From Podocnemis expansa (lineage: Eukaryota > Chordata > Testudines > Podocnemididae), in contig ML682005.1 in assembly GCA_007922195.1 (NCBI GenBank), positions 23,518,514-23,582,513 on the forward strand: DNA of 64,000 nt. Direction: 5' to 3'. The position numbers and the translations under genes were made by a program. Positions 59,397-64,000 of the stretch are shown one piece after another. The first letter of the stretch is position 1. Every line of letters starts with the position of its first letter. The notes under the pieces are model-generated. The model did not search any database, was not told the origin of the DNA, and saw only the letters and a program-made list of their open reading frames with translations.

Positions 59397-62356
59397 ATTA
59401 AAAGTTTGTGTGTGTAACAATATCCCCCCCCCCCAATTTAATAATAAATATTAAAAAATCAAAAGCAACAATTTTGGAAGAACGGAAACCCTCAAACTGT
59501 GAGACAGAAGCTAACCTCTAACCTATGGAGGTTTAGGAGGACATCTTCCTTTGGGCAGATTAATCCACAACTGCCTGTTGTTGAGTCTTCTCATCTAAAG
59601 CTGATGTTACTTAGCCACTGTTGGAGACAGGACACTGGTCTCATAACATATAGCAATATCTTTACTCTTAGAACATGAAGTTTTATAATAAAAATATATT
59701 TTTACTCAGTATTCTTGTACTCAAAATGCAGACACAGCTGAACCATTTTGGTTCGAACTTAAAAAAAAAGTTTTTTATCTTCATGTAAAGACCATGACTG
59801 AAACACTTCAATCCAATAATAGGTGTAATGTTAGGAGTGACTGAAGAGATGGGCTTATAATGGAAGTTCTGGGACAATATTAGTATAGGTGTTTCTTGCA
59901 CTCCAGCAGTAATACCTACATTTTGATTAAAAACAGCATTGCTGGGGGATGCTTATTCATGCAACATTTTACGCACACCCCCTACCCTCTGATTTGTTGC
60001 TGCCTTCAAACCTAATTATATAATCCACACATAACAAGAAGCTGCCTCGGTTTCTCATTTGAGCCAGCTAACAAATGATGAAAATCAGCAGAACACAAAA
60101 TCACCATGGTTCATGTGCAACTGTGATGGAAGCCAGCTGTCAAAAAAATGAGATGGTGTCTACATTAGTTTAGACTGATTTCCCAGAAATACACATGCTG
60201 ATGGGCTTTTTGGGTATTCAGACTCGGTTCTGGTATAATTCTAACAACGAAGCCAGAGTATTCAGTATAACTAACCAAGTCAAAAGCACAAGAAATTTCA
60301 AATTTTTAACTGTTCATCAGTTTTACATAGCAAGTTTTAAAAAATCCCAAATCACAAAAATAGTACTTCTTGCTACACAAAATGAGTACTTTTATTTAAT
60401 GCTGCAATATAGACTGAAAATATACAAGTATTCGAACTTTCTTCCCCCAACTTGGACAAGATAGGATTGTTTCCATTTTCAACAAATTTTGCATTTGTTT
60501 TAAAATGCATGATGAGTGTTCACACTGACTGTCTTACAGAACTGCTTGATGTTACAGCTGCTCCATGCATGAAATTACAATATAACAGTAGTATCATTTA
60601 TGGAGCACATACAGAATGAGGCCCACAGAATGTCAAAGCTAGTAGCATTGGAAAGTAGAATTCTGAAATACACACAAATCTTGAAATGCCGCTGTTGCTG
60701 ACTTGCAGCAACTATCAGTCCAGACCAAAAACATACTCAACTCTCGCTAAAGGAAACAGAGCAGATTAGAGCTCAGATCTCCTTCTATAAACAGATGTGT
60801 AAAATTGACCTTAGCTATGTATGAAAATCGTAGGCTACAAATCTGCTTATTCCTTTTGGTCATTACTATAGCAATGAAGACTGCTGATATCACTGCACTA
60901 AAGCATACCTAGCTCTGCATTAATCAATTCCCATCCCAACACATCTGTCCTATTTTCAGATGCGTCGAAAACTTAAAACTAATTAGAACCTGTGGGAGAT
61001 ACTAGTGTTCAAAACAGATGGAAAAATAAAAAGACAAACAGATGCTAGATACACATATTTCAAAAGCAAAACTGAAGCTAGAAAGTGCCTTAGAAACAAT
61101 GGTTTACCATTATTTTGTATATATTTAAAAATAACTCTGGCATCTTATTTTTGATATTTAGGTACTCCTGCCCACAGAGGACTACTTATCCTGTCTATCA
61201 GTGACATTTGTTTGTATCAACATCAAAAACATGCATTATAAATTAACATAATAGCCTTTTGTAGAATATTTGCCTTGAAAAGGAATGTGTTCAGCATTCT
61301 AGGAGAAAGAAAAGTAAAGGGATGAAGACCAAAAGCAACATGTTAGATCTACACAGGTTTCTCAAACTCTCACAGCATTCCTGCTGTTAAGGCATAAATA
61401 ATGTTTGTGCCTCCTGTAATGTTAGGCTACTTTTGCTGCTGAAGTCACGCTCCTCTTCTCTCTTTACTTCAACTGCAATATCACCTCTCTGTATGCGAGT
61501 ATTTCCATATCCATAACTTCCTGTTTCCTACCATATCAAATTTAATCTCCATATCCTCAGTTAAAAAGCCTTAAACATACCTACTTCCTTGCACTTATTT
61601 CCCTGATCTCATTTCCTCTTACACAACCGTATTCCCCACAGTCTTACCAGACTGCTAACCTTGCTCTTCATTTGCTTTCTTCCTTCCTCTTGATTTTGCA
61701 TCCCAAACCATCCAAAAGTTAACATGTTCTATAAGCAAAGCCCTCTACCCACCACCAGATCCTTTCTAAAACTGCTATTACTATAACAAAAAAAGCTTTC
61801 CTTTTGCCTCATGAACAATTCTCATATCCTTCTTTATTACAGCAAGTTCCTCTGCACATGAAACTCCAATTGAAAGCTAAGTGAGTTTTGTACAAAAGGC
61901 TTGCAGGAATAGGCTCCCTTCAAGTGTCAACTTTTTAGTGCAAAGAATGTATTTTCATCTACAAATTGCAAAATATTATGTAAATGTGGGTCATTTGGTT
62001 ACATGATATGGATTTTTGTTGAGATCTACTAATGAAAAACATTATAGATGTGTTAGGTATTAACAGGTTTTTTGGTCAAGTGCTATTTAGAAAAGCAACT
62101 GAGGAAAGGCAGAAAGTCTCCTTCTGAAACAACTTATGAAATTCTGAAAGCCTATTTTAAATATGGAAGTGGGGGGGACGGACACTGATTTAATTTTAAA
62201 ATCTTCTGCTTTCCTCCATTAGCTCATTATAATCCTTCATATTACATACCTGAATCATCAGCTAATCTGCTGATTCTCTCCAGCACAGCAATACAATCTC
62301 TCTCATCGTCACTGACTTCCTTCAAAGTGTCCAGCAGACTTCGAGCCACCATTTGC
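18210..62356 (-). CDS. PPP4R1: PPP4R1, protein phosphatase 4 regulatory subunit 1 (17 coding exons, 5' end outside window)
   Basis: PPP4R1 is a scaffold made of HEAT repeats. From established knowledge of the family, it binds the catalytic subunit PPP4C and directs the phosphatase to targets such as HDAC3 and the IKK complex. Seventeen minus-strand exons join in frame (2674 nt; 890 codons plus stop), and every intron is GT-AG. The product starts inside the N-terminal HEAT array (QMVARSLLDTLKEV). It passes through helical repeats (TVRAELMEQVPHIA, VRKTSQAALLVLLEQEL), then an acidic, Ser-rich, probably disordered middle (37241-37770, 31817-31992, 29013-29108). A second HEAT array follows (WKVRRTLAFSIHELALILGD, SVRWISYKLVSEMVKK), and the end is DDAMSTASSTY. 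About 60 residues and the start codon lie beyond 64000. The match to vertebrate PPP4R1 rests on remembered family sequence. There are no frameshifts or internal stops, so the gene looks functional. Confidence 0.97.
18825..19200 (+). mobile_element. CR1 LINE 3' UTR in the last PPP4R1 intron
   Basis: Aligns by eye with 9150-9545: GAGTTATTACACGGAA, CACATGCTCAGGGTTTAACT, TGGATTCTCTGTACC, then a CTTAGAGTCTGAGTCTATAG tail. It is antisense to PPP4R1. Confidence 0.85.
19790..20215 (-). mobile_element. Ancient CR1/L3-like LINE fragment
   Basis: On the plus strand the order of CR1 ORF2 reverse-complement cues is kept but strongly diverged: CATGTCCTCTTCAATTTGCC, AAGTTTCTCCATC, AATGGGGGTGACCACAG. It is an old copy. 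Confidence 0.55.
20216..20849. other. Intronic sequence, nothing recognised
   Basis: No repeat family or conserved block was identified in this part of the last but one intron. Confidence 0.35.
20850..20991 (-). CDS. PPP4R1: PPP4R1 coding exon P
   Basis: This 142-bp exon reads TVIEDDCLPMDQFAMHLLPH, then VPNVRVLLAKTLRQTLLEK. It ends in phase 1 before GTGCGT. It is the last full HEAT repeat before the tail. Confidence 0.96.
21105..21200. repeat. Ancient SINE/LINE tail (TAGCACTTTCTACAGATCTC type)
   Basis: The TAGCACTTT...ATCTCAGAATGCTTTATAAA block resembles the conserved 3' tail of old amniote SINEs (CORE-SINE/L3 type: ATCTCAAAGCGCTTTACAAA). It is diverged. Confidence 0.45.
21220..21500. repeat. 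GC-rich intronic insertion, probably a DNA-transposon interior
   Basis: An abrupt GC-rich island in an AT-rich intron, ending near TCAGGGGTTGCTGACTCCTG. That end resembles the CAGGGGT-type termini of reptile hAT elements. No matching left end was found. Confidence 0.35.
21757..21799. repeat. Alternating purine-pyrimidine palindrome (GT)n(GC)n(AC)n
   Basis: A GT run passes through GCGCGCGTGCGCGC into an AC run and ATGCATGC. It is an inverted repeat able to form a hairpin and, as a strict alternation, Z-DNA. Confidence 0.85.
22148..22163 (+). promoter_or_regulatory. CTCF-like motif (low certainty)
   Basis: CCACTAGAGGGTGCTC resembles the CTCF core (CCASYAGRKGGC), with T in place of the last C. 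It is a single site without other evidence. Confidence 0.3.
22602..22736 (-). CDS. PPP4R1: PPP4R1 coding exon O
   Basis: This 135-bp exon (45 codons) reads VSEMVKKQYMASTPTFVISL then MNELVEKFCKCQKWSGRQTF and VFICQ. It lies between an ATAG acceptor and a GTAAGAG donor. Confidence 0.96.
22853..22973 (-). CDS. PPP4R1: PPP4R1 coding exon N
   Basis: This 121-bp exon finishes the split Glu codon, then reads QLILLLDLYGARDVYDYLRP through CADKVSSVRWISYKL. It is separated from the next exon by only 116 bp, the shortest intron in the window. Confidence 0.96.
22974..23730. other. Intron, nothing recognised
   Basis: AT-rich intron without a repeat I can name. Confidence 0.35.
23731..23831 (-). CDS. PPP4R1: PPP4R1 coding exon M
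   Basis: This 101-bp exon reads LLQLDKRREYLYQLQEFLVT then DNSRNWRFRYELA. The next codon (Glu) is split GA|G across the following intron. The donor is GTATGT and the acceptor TTCCAG. Confidence 0.96.
23832..24317. other. Intron, nothing recognised
   Basis: A 486-bp AT-rich intron between exons L and M. No repeat was identified. Confidence 0.35.
24318..24479 (-). CDS. PPP4R1: PPP4R1 coding exon L
   Basis: This 162-bp exon (54 codons) follows a strong TTTTTTCAG acceptor. It encodes WKVRRTLAFSIHELALILGD, then FNGFLKDLDEVRIGVLKHLH and ends DFLK. The donor GTACAT is the weakest match to consensus in the gene. Confidence 0.96.
25117..25213. mobile_element. 97-bp hAT-like MITE with perfect target duplication
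   Basis: Termini CAGTGATTCTCAA and TTTGAGAAATACTG are imperfect inverted repeats. TTCTAATG occurs on both sides (25109-25116 and 25214-25221), an exact 8-bp duplication. Confidence 0.8.
25784..26249. mobile_element. Non-autonomous hAT-type transposon, family 1 copy b
   Basis: Same element as 3956-4403. It has CAGGGGAGGCTAAACTTATG at the left, GCCACATGTGGCTCC internally near the right end, and AGTTTGGCCATGCCTG at the right. Flanks GAGCATAA and GAGTATAC match at 6 of 8 bases. It carries a local duplication of the CTGACCATGCTGCACTT block. Confidence 0.85.
26915..27100 (-). CDS. PPP4R1: PPP4R1 coding exon K
   Basis: This 186-bp exon (62 codons) runs from a TTTCTAG acceptor to a GTATGT donor. 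It reads DVIPQALLDQYLSMTDPSRA through HCAYSLPGVALTLGRQNWHC to ETLASDMQ. The second HEAT array starts here. Confidence 0.96.
27500..27590. repeat. MIR/CORE-SINE-like tail
   Basis: Cues TTTACAAACCTTAAAGACTC, AACACACCGTGAGGC and TATGCCTATTTAACG resemble the conserved MIR-type tail (CTCATAACACCCTGTGAGGT followed by CCCATTTTACAG). Confidence 0.5.
27725..28185. other. GC-rich block in intron J-K
   Basis: An abrupt GC-rich segment inside AT-rich intron. It looks like an inserted repeat body, but no termini or target duplication were found, and short open frames are not convincing. Confidence 0.35.
28535..28880. repeat. Dispersed turtle repeat with GTCCGTGACCTG palindromic core
   Basis: Contains TTTTTAGTAAAAGTCAGGGA, then ACAGGTTAATGG and the matching GTCCGTGACCTGCCCCTGGC and TTAAAAATACCAGTGACAGA. 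This arrangement is common in turtle genomes as I recall it. The family name is uncertain. Confidence 0.5.
29013..29108 (-). CDS. PPP4R1: PPP4R1 coding exon J
   Basis: This 96-bp exon (32 codons) reads NTDSTFRYIHNDSDLSTNSS then FSPEEERKSKVQ. It lies between an ATGCAG acceptor and a GTAAAT donor and is Ser/Asp-rich, so it may be a phosphorylated linker (inference). Confidence 0.95.
29480..29995 (+). mobile_element. CR1 LINE ORF2 fragment (reverse transcriptase start), plus strand
   Basis: Broken frames read HLDKLDVLKSVWPDETHPRG and LKEL, then NYRPVSLT and the NSQHEFGK-like block, and the LILQTLLTQP region corresponding to LDFSKAFDTV. This is the CR1 RT from finger motifs to the first catalytic block. 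Many stops are present. Confidence 0.75.
29996..31381. other. Intronic sequence, nothing recognised
   Basis: AT-rich intron I-J. Apart from an ATATAT run near 30730, no feature is supported. Confidence 0.35.
31382..31650. repeat. GC-rich block, probable transposon interior
   Basis: A short GC-rich island with a C run at 31590-31598. Phrases such as GCAGAGCCCGGCCTCTGAGC resemble the interior of the hAT-type element at 6317-6957. The ends are unclear. Confidence 0.4.
31817..31992 (-). CDS. PPP4R1: PPP4R1 coding exon I
   Basis: This 176-bp exon starts after GTATAG and ends before GTAAGAG. It reads AQVEMLSAALRASSLDSQEK then an acidic tract ending PPLISDTVE. It lies in the variable central region. 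Confidence 0.95.
31993..36371. other. Intron H-I, mostly unclassified
   Basis: Mostly AT-rich sequence with short A and T runs. One MIR-like element lies at 35120-35360. No other repeat or conserved block was recognised. Confidence 0.35.
35120..35360 (-). repeat. MIR/CORE-SINE-like element, minus strand
   Basis: The plus strand carries TTTACAGCTGGGGAATTGAG, ACAGAGAGATTCAGG, then a distal GTCCACTGCCTTATCCACTA block. This is the reverse order of a tRNA-headed MIR. It is strongly diverged. Confidence 0.55.
36372..36579. mobile_element. hAT-type MITE, family 2, short copy
   Basis: Termini CAGTAGTTCCCAACC and GGTTGGGAAACACTG bound 208 bp. The flanks ACATAAAC and ACACAAAG match at 6 of 8. The CTCTGCTGTGGTATACCTTG block is the inverse of the right end of the longer copy at 41538-42701. 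Confidence 0.75.
36580..37240. other. Intronic sequence, nothing recognised
   Basis: The last part of intron H-I, without a recognisable repeat. Confidence 0.35.
37241..37770 (-). CDS. PPP4R1: PPP4R1 coding exon H (large, acidic and Ser-rich)
   Basis: At 530 bp this is the largest coding exon. It encodes the divergent, probably disordered middle region, including LYNSFHFWRTPLPKIDIDLE and, at its end, the conserved RKELEEMIENLEPHIDDPDV then K. It begins after a CAGCAG tandem acceptor. I chose the downstream site because it keeps the remembered human length, and use of the upstream site would add 3 bp (exon to 37773). It ends in phase 1 before GTATAG. Confidence 0.93.
37768..37780 (-). promoter_or_regulatory. 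NAGNAG tandem splice acceptor (CAGCAG) of PPP4R1 exon H
   Basis: The minus strand reads ATATTCAGCAGTG at the intron-exon border. Both CAGs can serve as acceptor and keep the frame. They give Asn-Ser-Glu-Lys (downstream site) or Asn-Ser-Ser-Glu-Lys (upstream site). Confidence 0.7.
38099..38229 (-). CDS. PPP4R1: PPP4R1 coding exon G
   Basis: This 131-bp exon opens with VRQAAFQSLGPFISTFANPS, where the first HEAT array ends. It then passes into an acidic linker (KEEESKNTEEHSSAEEN). It ends in phase 2 (AG) before GTAAGG, so the next codon depends on the acceptor chosen at 37770-37776. Confidence 0.95.
39204..39362 (-). CDS. PPP4R1: PPP4R1 coding exon F
   Basis: This 159-bp exon (53 codons) runs from a TATATAG acceptor to a GTAAGAG donor. 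It reads LPRFFQLCSDNVWGVRKACA through SDPSRW, a well-conserved HEAT segment. Confidence 0.96.
39955..40210. other. GC-rich block of uncertain origin in intron E-F
   Basis: Starts with CAAAGGTCTCAAACTTGTGG, which looks like a hAT MITE left end, but no convincing inverted right end or target duplication was found. Confidence 0.35.
40336..40690. repeat. DIRS no. 3 terminal palindrome
   Basis: The left arm (TTACTCACC..CAGTAAC..TTCTTTGAGATGTGTTCCCC) is followed at about 40585-40628 by its inverse (GGGGACACACATCTCAAACA, then CAGTGTGAGTAAC). A further forward copy ends CAACTTCAGGTGACTCTTG. A transcript would fold into a hairpin of about 280 nt. Confidence 0.6.
40884..41083. mobile_element. 200-bp hAT-like MITE
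   Basis: Termini CAATGGTTTTCAAACTTG and AAGTTTGAAAACCACTG. Flanks GAATAGGT (40876-40883) and GAATAGGC (41084-41091) are an 8-bp duplication with one mismatch. It is inserted in DIRS no. 3. Confidence 0.85.
41538..42701. mobile_element. hAT-type element, family 2, long copy with perfect target duplication
   Basis: Perfect 15-bp inverted repeats CAGTGGTTCCCAACC / GGTTGGGAACCACTG bound 1164 bp with a GC-rich centre. The 8-mer AGCTAGAG is on both sides (41530-41537 and 42702-42709). DIRS sequence is continuous across the site. No transposase frame is recognisable. Confidence 0.9.
42018..42036. repeat. (TG)n microsatellite
   Basis: A GT run of about nine units inside the long family 2 element. 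Confidence 0.8.
44171..44924. other. Intronic sequence, nothing recognised
   Basis: AT-rich sequence between DIRS no. 3 and the CR1 copy. No repeat was identified. Confidence 0.35.
44925..45935 (-). mobile_element. CR1 LINE, about 1 kb, minus strand (sense to PPP4R1)
   Basis: A long reverse-complement run of CR1: AATGGCCATACTGGGCC, CAGCCCAGTATCCTGTCTTC, GCTAACAGCCATTGATGGAC, TTTGGTGATCC, GATATGGGTTGACCAGATCT, TATTCAAGATGTGGGC, TTCATCTGTTGTTTTGTTGC. The 3' UTR and ORF2 C-terminus are present. Frames are broken. Confidence 0.88.
46255..46320 (-). CDS. PPP4R1: PPP4R1 coding exon E (66 bp)
   Basis: The smallest exon here encodes 22 residues, VCAANFGDICSVVGQQATEE then ML, between GGTAG and GTAAGT. 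It is flanked on both sides by introns carrying minus-strand DIRS derivatives with 5' splice-site consensus sequences (see findings). A skip would remove 22 residues in frame. Confidence 0.96.
47043..47405. repeat. DIRS no. 4 terminal palindrome
   Basis: A forward arm (GTAACTCACCTTGTGCAGTC, then CCAGATGTATCTGCC) and its inverse (GAGACACATCTCACAG, GGGTTACTGCATAAAG) are separated by about 240 bp. A second forward copy follows (AGTAACTTTTTCTTCTTCCA, GTGGGTGCTCCACTTCAGGT). This is the same layout as 40336-40690. Confidence 0.6.
47612..48220. other. GC-rich block inside DIRS no. 4
   Basis: G/C-dominated sequence. The first 140 bp (CCCTATTTTTAGGGGAGCAG, GTTCTGG blocks) resemble 41690-41870 in the long family 2 hAT element, so part may come from the same source. 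The ends were not determined, and open frames here reflect base composition. Confidence 0.4.
49080..50110 (+). mobile_element. Probable solo LTR of an endogenous retrovirus
   Basis: No coding sequence is seen. There is a CATAAAAGG TATA-like box (49398-49406) and a decayed polyadenylation region (TATAGCAAACCTTTAG, about 49684-49699). A long U5-like stretch follows, ending near TTGTGACATTGTCA. The sequence resembles turtle LTRs as I recall them. Exact ends and target duplication were not found, so this is a moderate call. Confidence 0.45.
50413..50520 (-). CDS. PPP4R1: PPP4R1 coding exon D
   Basis: This 108-bp exon (36 codons) lies between a CATTAG acceptor and a GTATGA donor. It encodes IMCKMASMVGKDITERLILP and the Cys-rich FCEMCCDCRMFHVRK stretch. 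Confidence 0.96.
50521..51981. other. Intron C-D, nothing recognised
   Basis: AT-rich sequence with no nameable repeat. Confidence 0.35.
51982..52128 (-). CDS. PPP4R1: PPP4R1 coding exon C
   Basis: This 147-bp exon (49 codons) begins after ATAG and ends before GTGAGT. It reads VRKTSQAALLVLLEQEL, then ELTAPDSNDDVKTEAVA, a HEAT-repeat helix pair in phase 0 at both ends. Confidence 0.96.
52195..53172 (+). mobile_element. Old CR1 LINE, RT end to 3' UTR, plus strand
   Basis: Follows CR1 order with heavy divergence: GTCCAACTGGGATTTGTTCT, TTTATTAATGATCTG, TAGTTCTAATATTTACATGT, AATTAACCATTGGAAGAGCT, TCACTTGAAGTCTTTAAATC, ATGGTCTCTTCTGGCCTTAA. It fills most of intron B-C. Confidence 0.75.
53481..53623 (-). 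CDS. PPP4R1: PPP4R1 coding exon B
   Basis: This 143-bp exon runs from an AACAG acceptor to a GTAAGAG donor. It reads PTVRAELMEQVPHIAMFCQ and ends at LADQNNQ in phase 0. The 8.6-kb intron before it is the longest seen in the window. Confidence 0.96.
53624..58212. other. Intron A-B, first part, nothing recognised
   Basis: AT-rich sequence with no clear repeat in the 4.6 kb next to exon B, apart from a TTA run near 57990-58005. Short open frames show no similarity. Confidence 0.35.
58213..58671. mobile_element. hAT-type MITE, family 2 relative, 459 bp
   Basis: Left CAGTGGTTTTCAACTGG and right AGTTGGGAACCACTG are imperfect inverted repeats. Flanks TCCTAAAAT and TCCTAAAT fit an 8-bp duplication with one extra A. 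The AT-rich body differs from the GC-rich centre of 41538-42701. Confidence 0.8.
58955..59060 (-). repeat. MIR-like SINE fragment
   Basis: ATTATTCCCATTTTACAGAT, then GACAAAAGGAGGCACTAG and ACACAGCTATG follow the reverse MIR pattern. Confidence 0.5.
59100..62249. other. Intron A-B, last part, mostly unclassified
   Basis: AT-rich sequence. The only clear items are the AAAG microsatellite at 59364-59397 and a C run near 59425-59434. Confidence 0.35.
59364..59397. repeat. (AAAG)n microsatellite
   Basis: Eight near-perfect AAAG units. Confidence 0.95.
62250..62356 (-). CDS. PPP4R1: PPP4R1 coding exon A (first in window)
   Basis: The 107-bp exon follows a TTAG acceptor and ends before GTATGT. 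It encodes QMVARSLLDTLKEV then SDDERDCIAVLERISRLADDS. The first G completes an Arg codon from an exon outside the window, and the last G opens a Glu codon finished in the next exon. It is the N-terminal HEAT region. Confidence 0.95.
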
Positions 62357-64000
62357 CTAATTCATAAAGAGAATAAATATCATACAATTTTCAGAAGCCA
62401 TAACATAACATTTTGATTACACAATATTTCTTGATGTGGAATTTTTTAGCCATGCCATAAAAATGTATCTAAATAATTTTAAATAACTTCAGTTAAAATA
62501 ATCTCAAGAATACTTTATTTTTAGAGCAATACTAAATATTAAAACTATTAACATTAAATGTAAAAACCAGAATGAATATTAACACCCTCTCTTCAATTTA
62601 CAAACATAAGGGAAATCAGAAGGGATGTCCACAGCCTGGACTTATTCTCCATTTTCAGGAAACTAAATGCATTTTGAAAGCAAGTTACATTTTTTGCTCT
62701 CAACTCTGAATTCCTAAACTTGGCTGAACCAAGGTGAGGTGAGATCCCTACCATCAAGCAGTTTTTGATGGAATTATGGATTTTATTTTTACTAATGGAA
62801 GTATGAGTACTCAATAGAGATTAACTACAGCCAGATTAAAGAAACACTGTATTTTGTGCCATCCTACACAAAGCCTCACACTGTGACAATAAATGGAACA
62901 AATGTACTTCACTCTTTGTGCTTGAGACATTCATAAAGAAGAGTAATAGATATGCAGCATGCATGTAACTCAGAACATCTTATCCATTAATTTTAACTCA
63001 TTAATTTTTTATAATGAAACCTAAACATCTTGATGTTGACACTACAGATTGGAAGACATTTAATGGACAAATCCAAGTTTTAGCCAAAACTGTAGTGTGT
63101 TAGTGACACGGATGGTTCTAAATGTGACATGTTCAGACAAAATAGTTAATGAATGGTTCATAACTGGAGCAGACACCAAATTTCCTCCGTGTAAGCAGCC
63201 TGTACTGGCATGTGGTTTTTTTTCTCTAAAACCAATTTTTGCACATTTGGGCAGCATAAGTGGGATATGCACAAAAATCACAGCTTCGGGTGGTCTAGTT
63301 CTCTTTACAATTAGACAACTCAGACAAAATGTATTATCTTTTTACATTGCCTCCAAGCAATCTATTCCAACTGCCCAAATATTCACAGAAAGGACTGATA
63401 CAAAGACAAGGAAGTAGATATGGACACGCAGATTGTTGACAAATGGGAGGGCCATGGAAAAGTTAAGTTGCGCAGACAAATCAACTACATTCATTAAAAA
63501 TGGATCACATAAGACTGTCACAGGCTAGTGGCTAATAATATGCCTGTACTTCTGACACACACAGGGACTTAGGAACTTTGCAGTTTATTTAATCAGAACC
63601 AGGAAAACAGGCAATTTCCATGAATGTAAAGCCTCAACATTAAGTCATTTAAAACTTTCTAGAATTAAAATGAGTAAAGTTTTCCAAAAGATCAAAGTAA
63701 TCCATCTACTAACCACCAGCAAAATTGTTTTAAACAAAAACAAAAAAGTATTTTTAAAGAAACTTTTGTTTTTTGTATTTTCTTTAAAGATACAACAATC
63801 GCAGAAACTCAACTTTTCCAAGTCTACTCTTGACAAAAGATCACTCATGCCAAGTTTCTGTCTGGGTAAAGGTGTTATACATCTCTAAAAAGAACATGTT
63901 CATGGACTATAATGGAACAAAAAAAAAAAAAAATCAAATTCATACGATCAATTTTCTGAATATCTGCATCCTTTGGGGCCATTTATGTATTCTATGCATC
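62357..64000. other. PPP4R1 intron upstream of exon A (runs out of window)
   Basis: AT-rich intron. No upstream PPP4R1 exon and no repeat family were recognised. The N-terminal exons lie further along the minus-strand 5' direction. Confidence 0.6.

Noticed and set aside
1..64000. CRISPR arrays, bacterial operons, ribosome binding sites
   Set aside because: The window is vertebrate nuclear DNA with spliced exons. No regularly spaced direct repeats of that kind were seen.

Overview
The window is vertebrate nuclear DNA, and most likely from a turtle. It holds one recognisable protein-coding gene on the minus strand, with GT-AG introns of 116 bp to 8.6 kb. It is also crowded with CR1 LINEs, DIRS-type tyrosine-recombinase retrotransposons and short hAT-type DNA transposons. 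This mix, and the CR1 3' ends finishing in TCTATGAG-like repeats, fits Testudines best. A crocodilian or other sauropsid cannot be excluded from sequence alone.

Gene: from 62356 down to 18210 lie the last 17 coding exons of PPP4R1, the HEAT-repeat regulatory subunit 1 of protein phosphatase 4. The exons join in frame without a break (2674 nt, 890 codons plus stop). The C-terminus ends in the STASSTY motif recalled for vertebrate PPP4R1. The first coding exons (about 60 residues), the promoter and the 5' UTR lie beyond position 64000. The 3' UTR probably runs to an AATAAA signal read on the minus strand at 17332-17337. No second host gene was recognised.

Region 1-17300, downstream of PPP4R1, is almost entirely repeats. 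A minus-strand CR1 split by a plus-strand CR1 lies at about 480-1795. A long decayed plus-strand DIRS (gag remnants, RT with YLDD, RNase H, tyrosine recombinase, terminal palindrome) lies at about 1830-9795. It carries three hAT-type insertions and a fairly young CR1 3' end. A convergent minus-strand DIRS lies at about 12100-15440. It has gag, RNase H and recombinase remnants but no recognisable RT, and it carries another hAT-type element with a perfect 8-bp target duplication.

Region 17300-64000 is the gene. Its introns hold more CR1 (18825-19200, 19790-20215, 29480-29995, 44925-45935, 52195-53172), several hAT-type MITEs with visible target duplications, ancient MIR/CORE-SINE-like pieces and a probable solo LTR (about 49080-50110). 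Two internally deleted minus-strand DIRS derivatives (40336-44170 and 47043-49066) sit on either side of the 66-bp exon at 46255-46320. I found no sign of an undescribed gene system. The most interesting signals are consensus 5' splice sites in the DIRS termini inside PPP4R1 introns, a CAGCAG tandem splice acceptor, and the nested transposon history.
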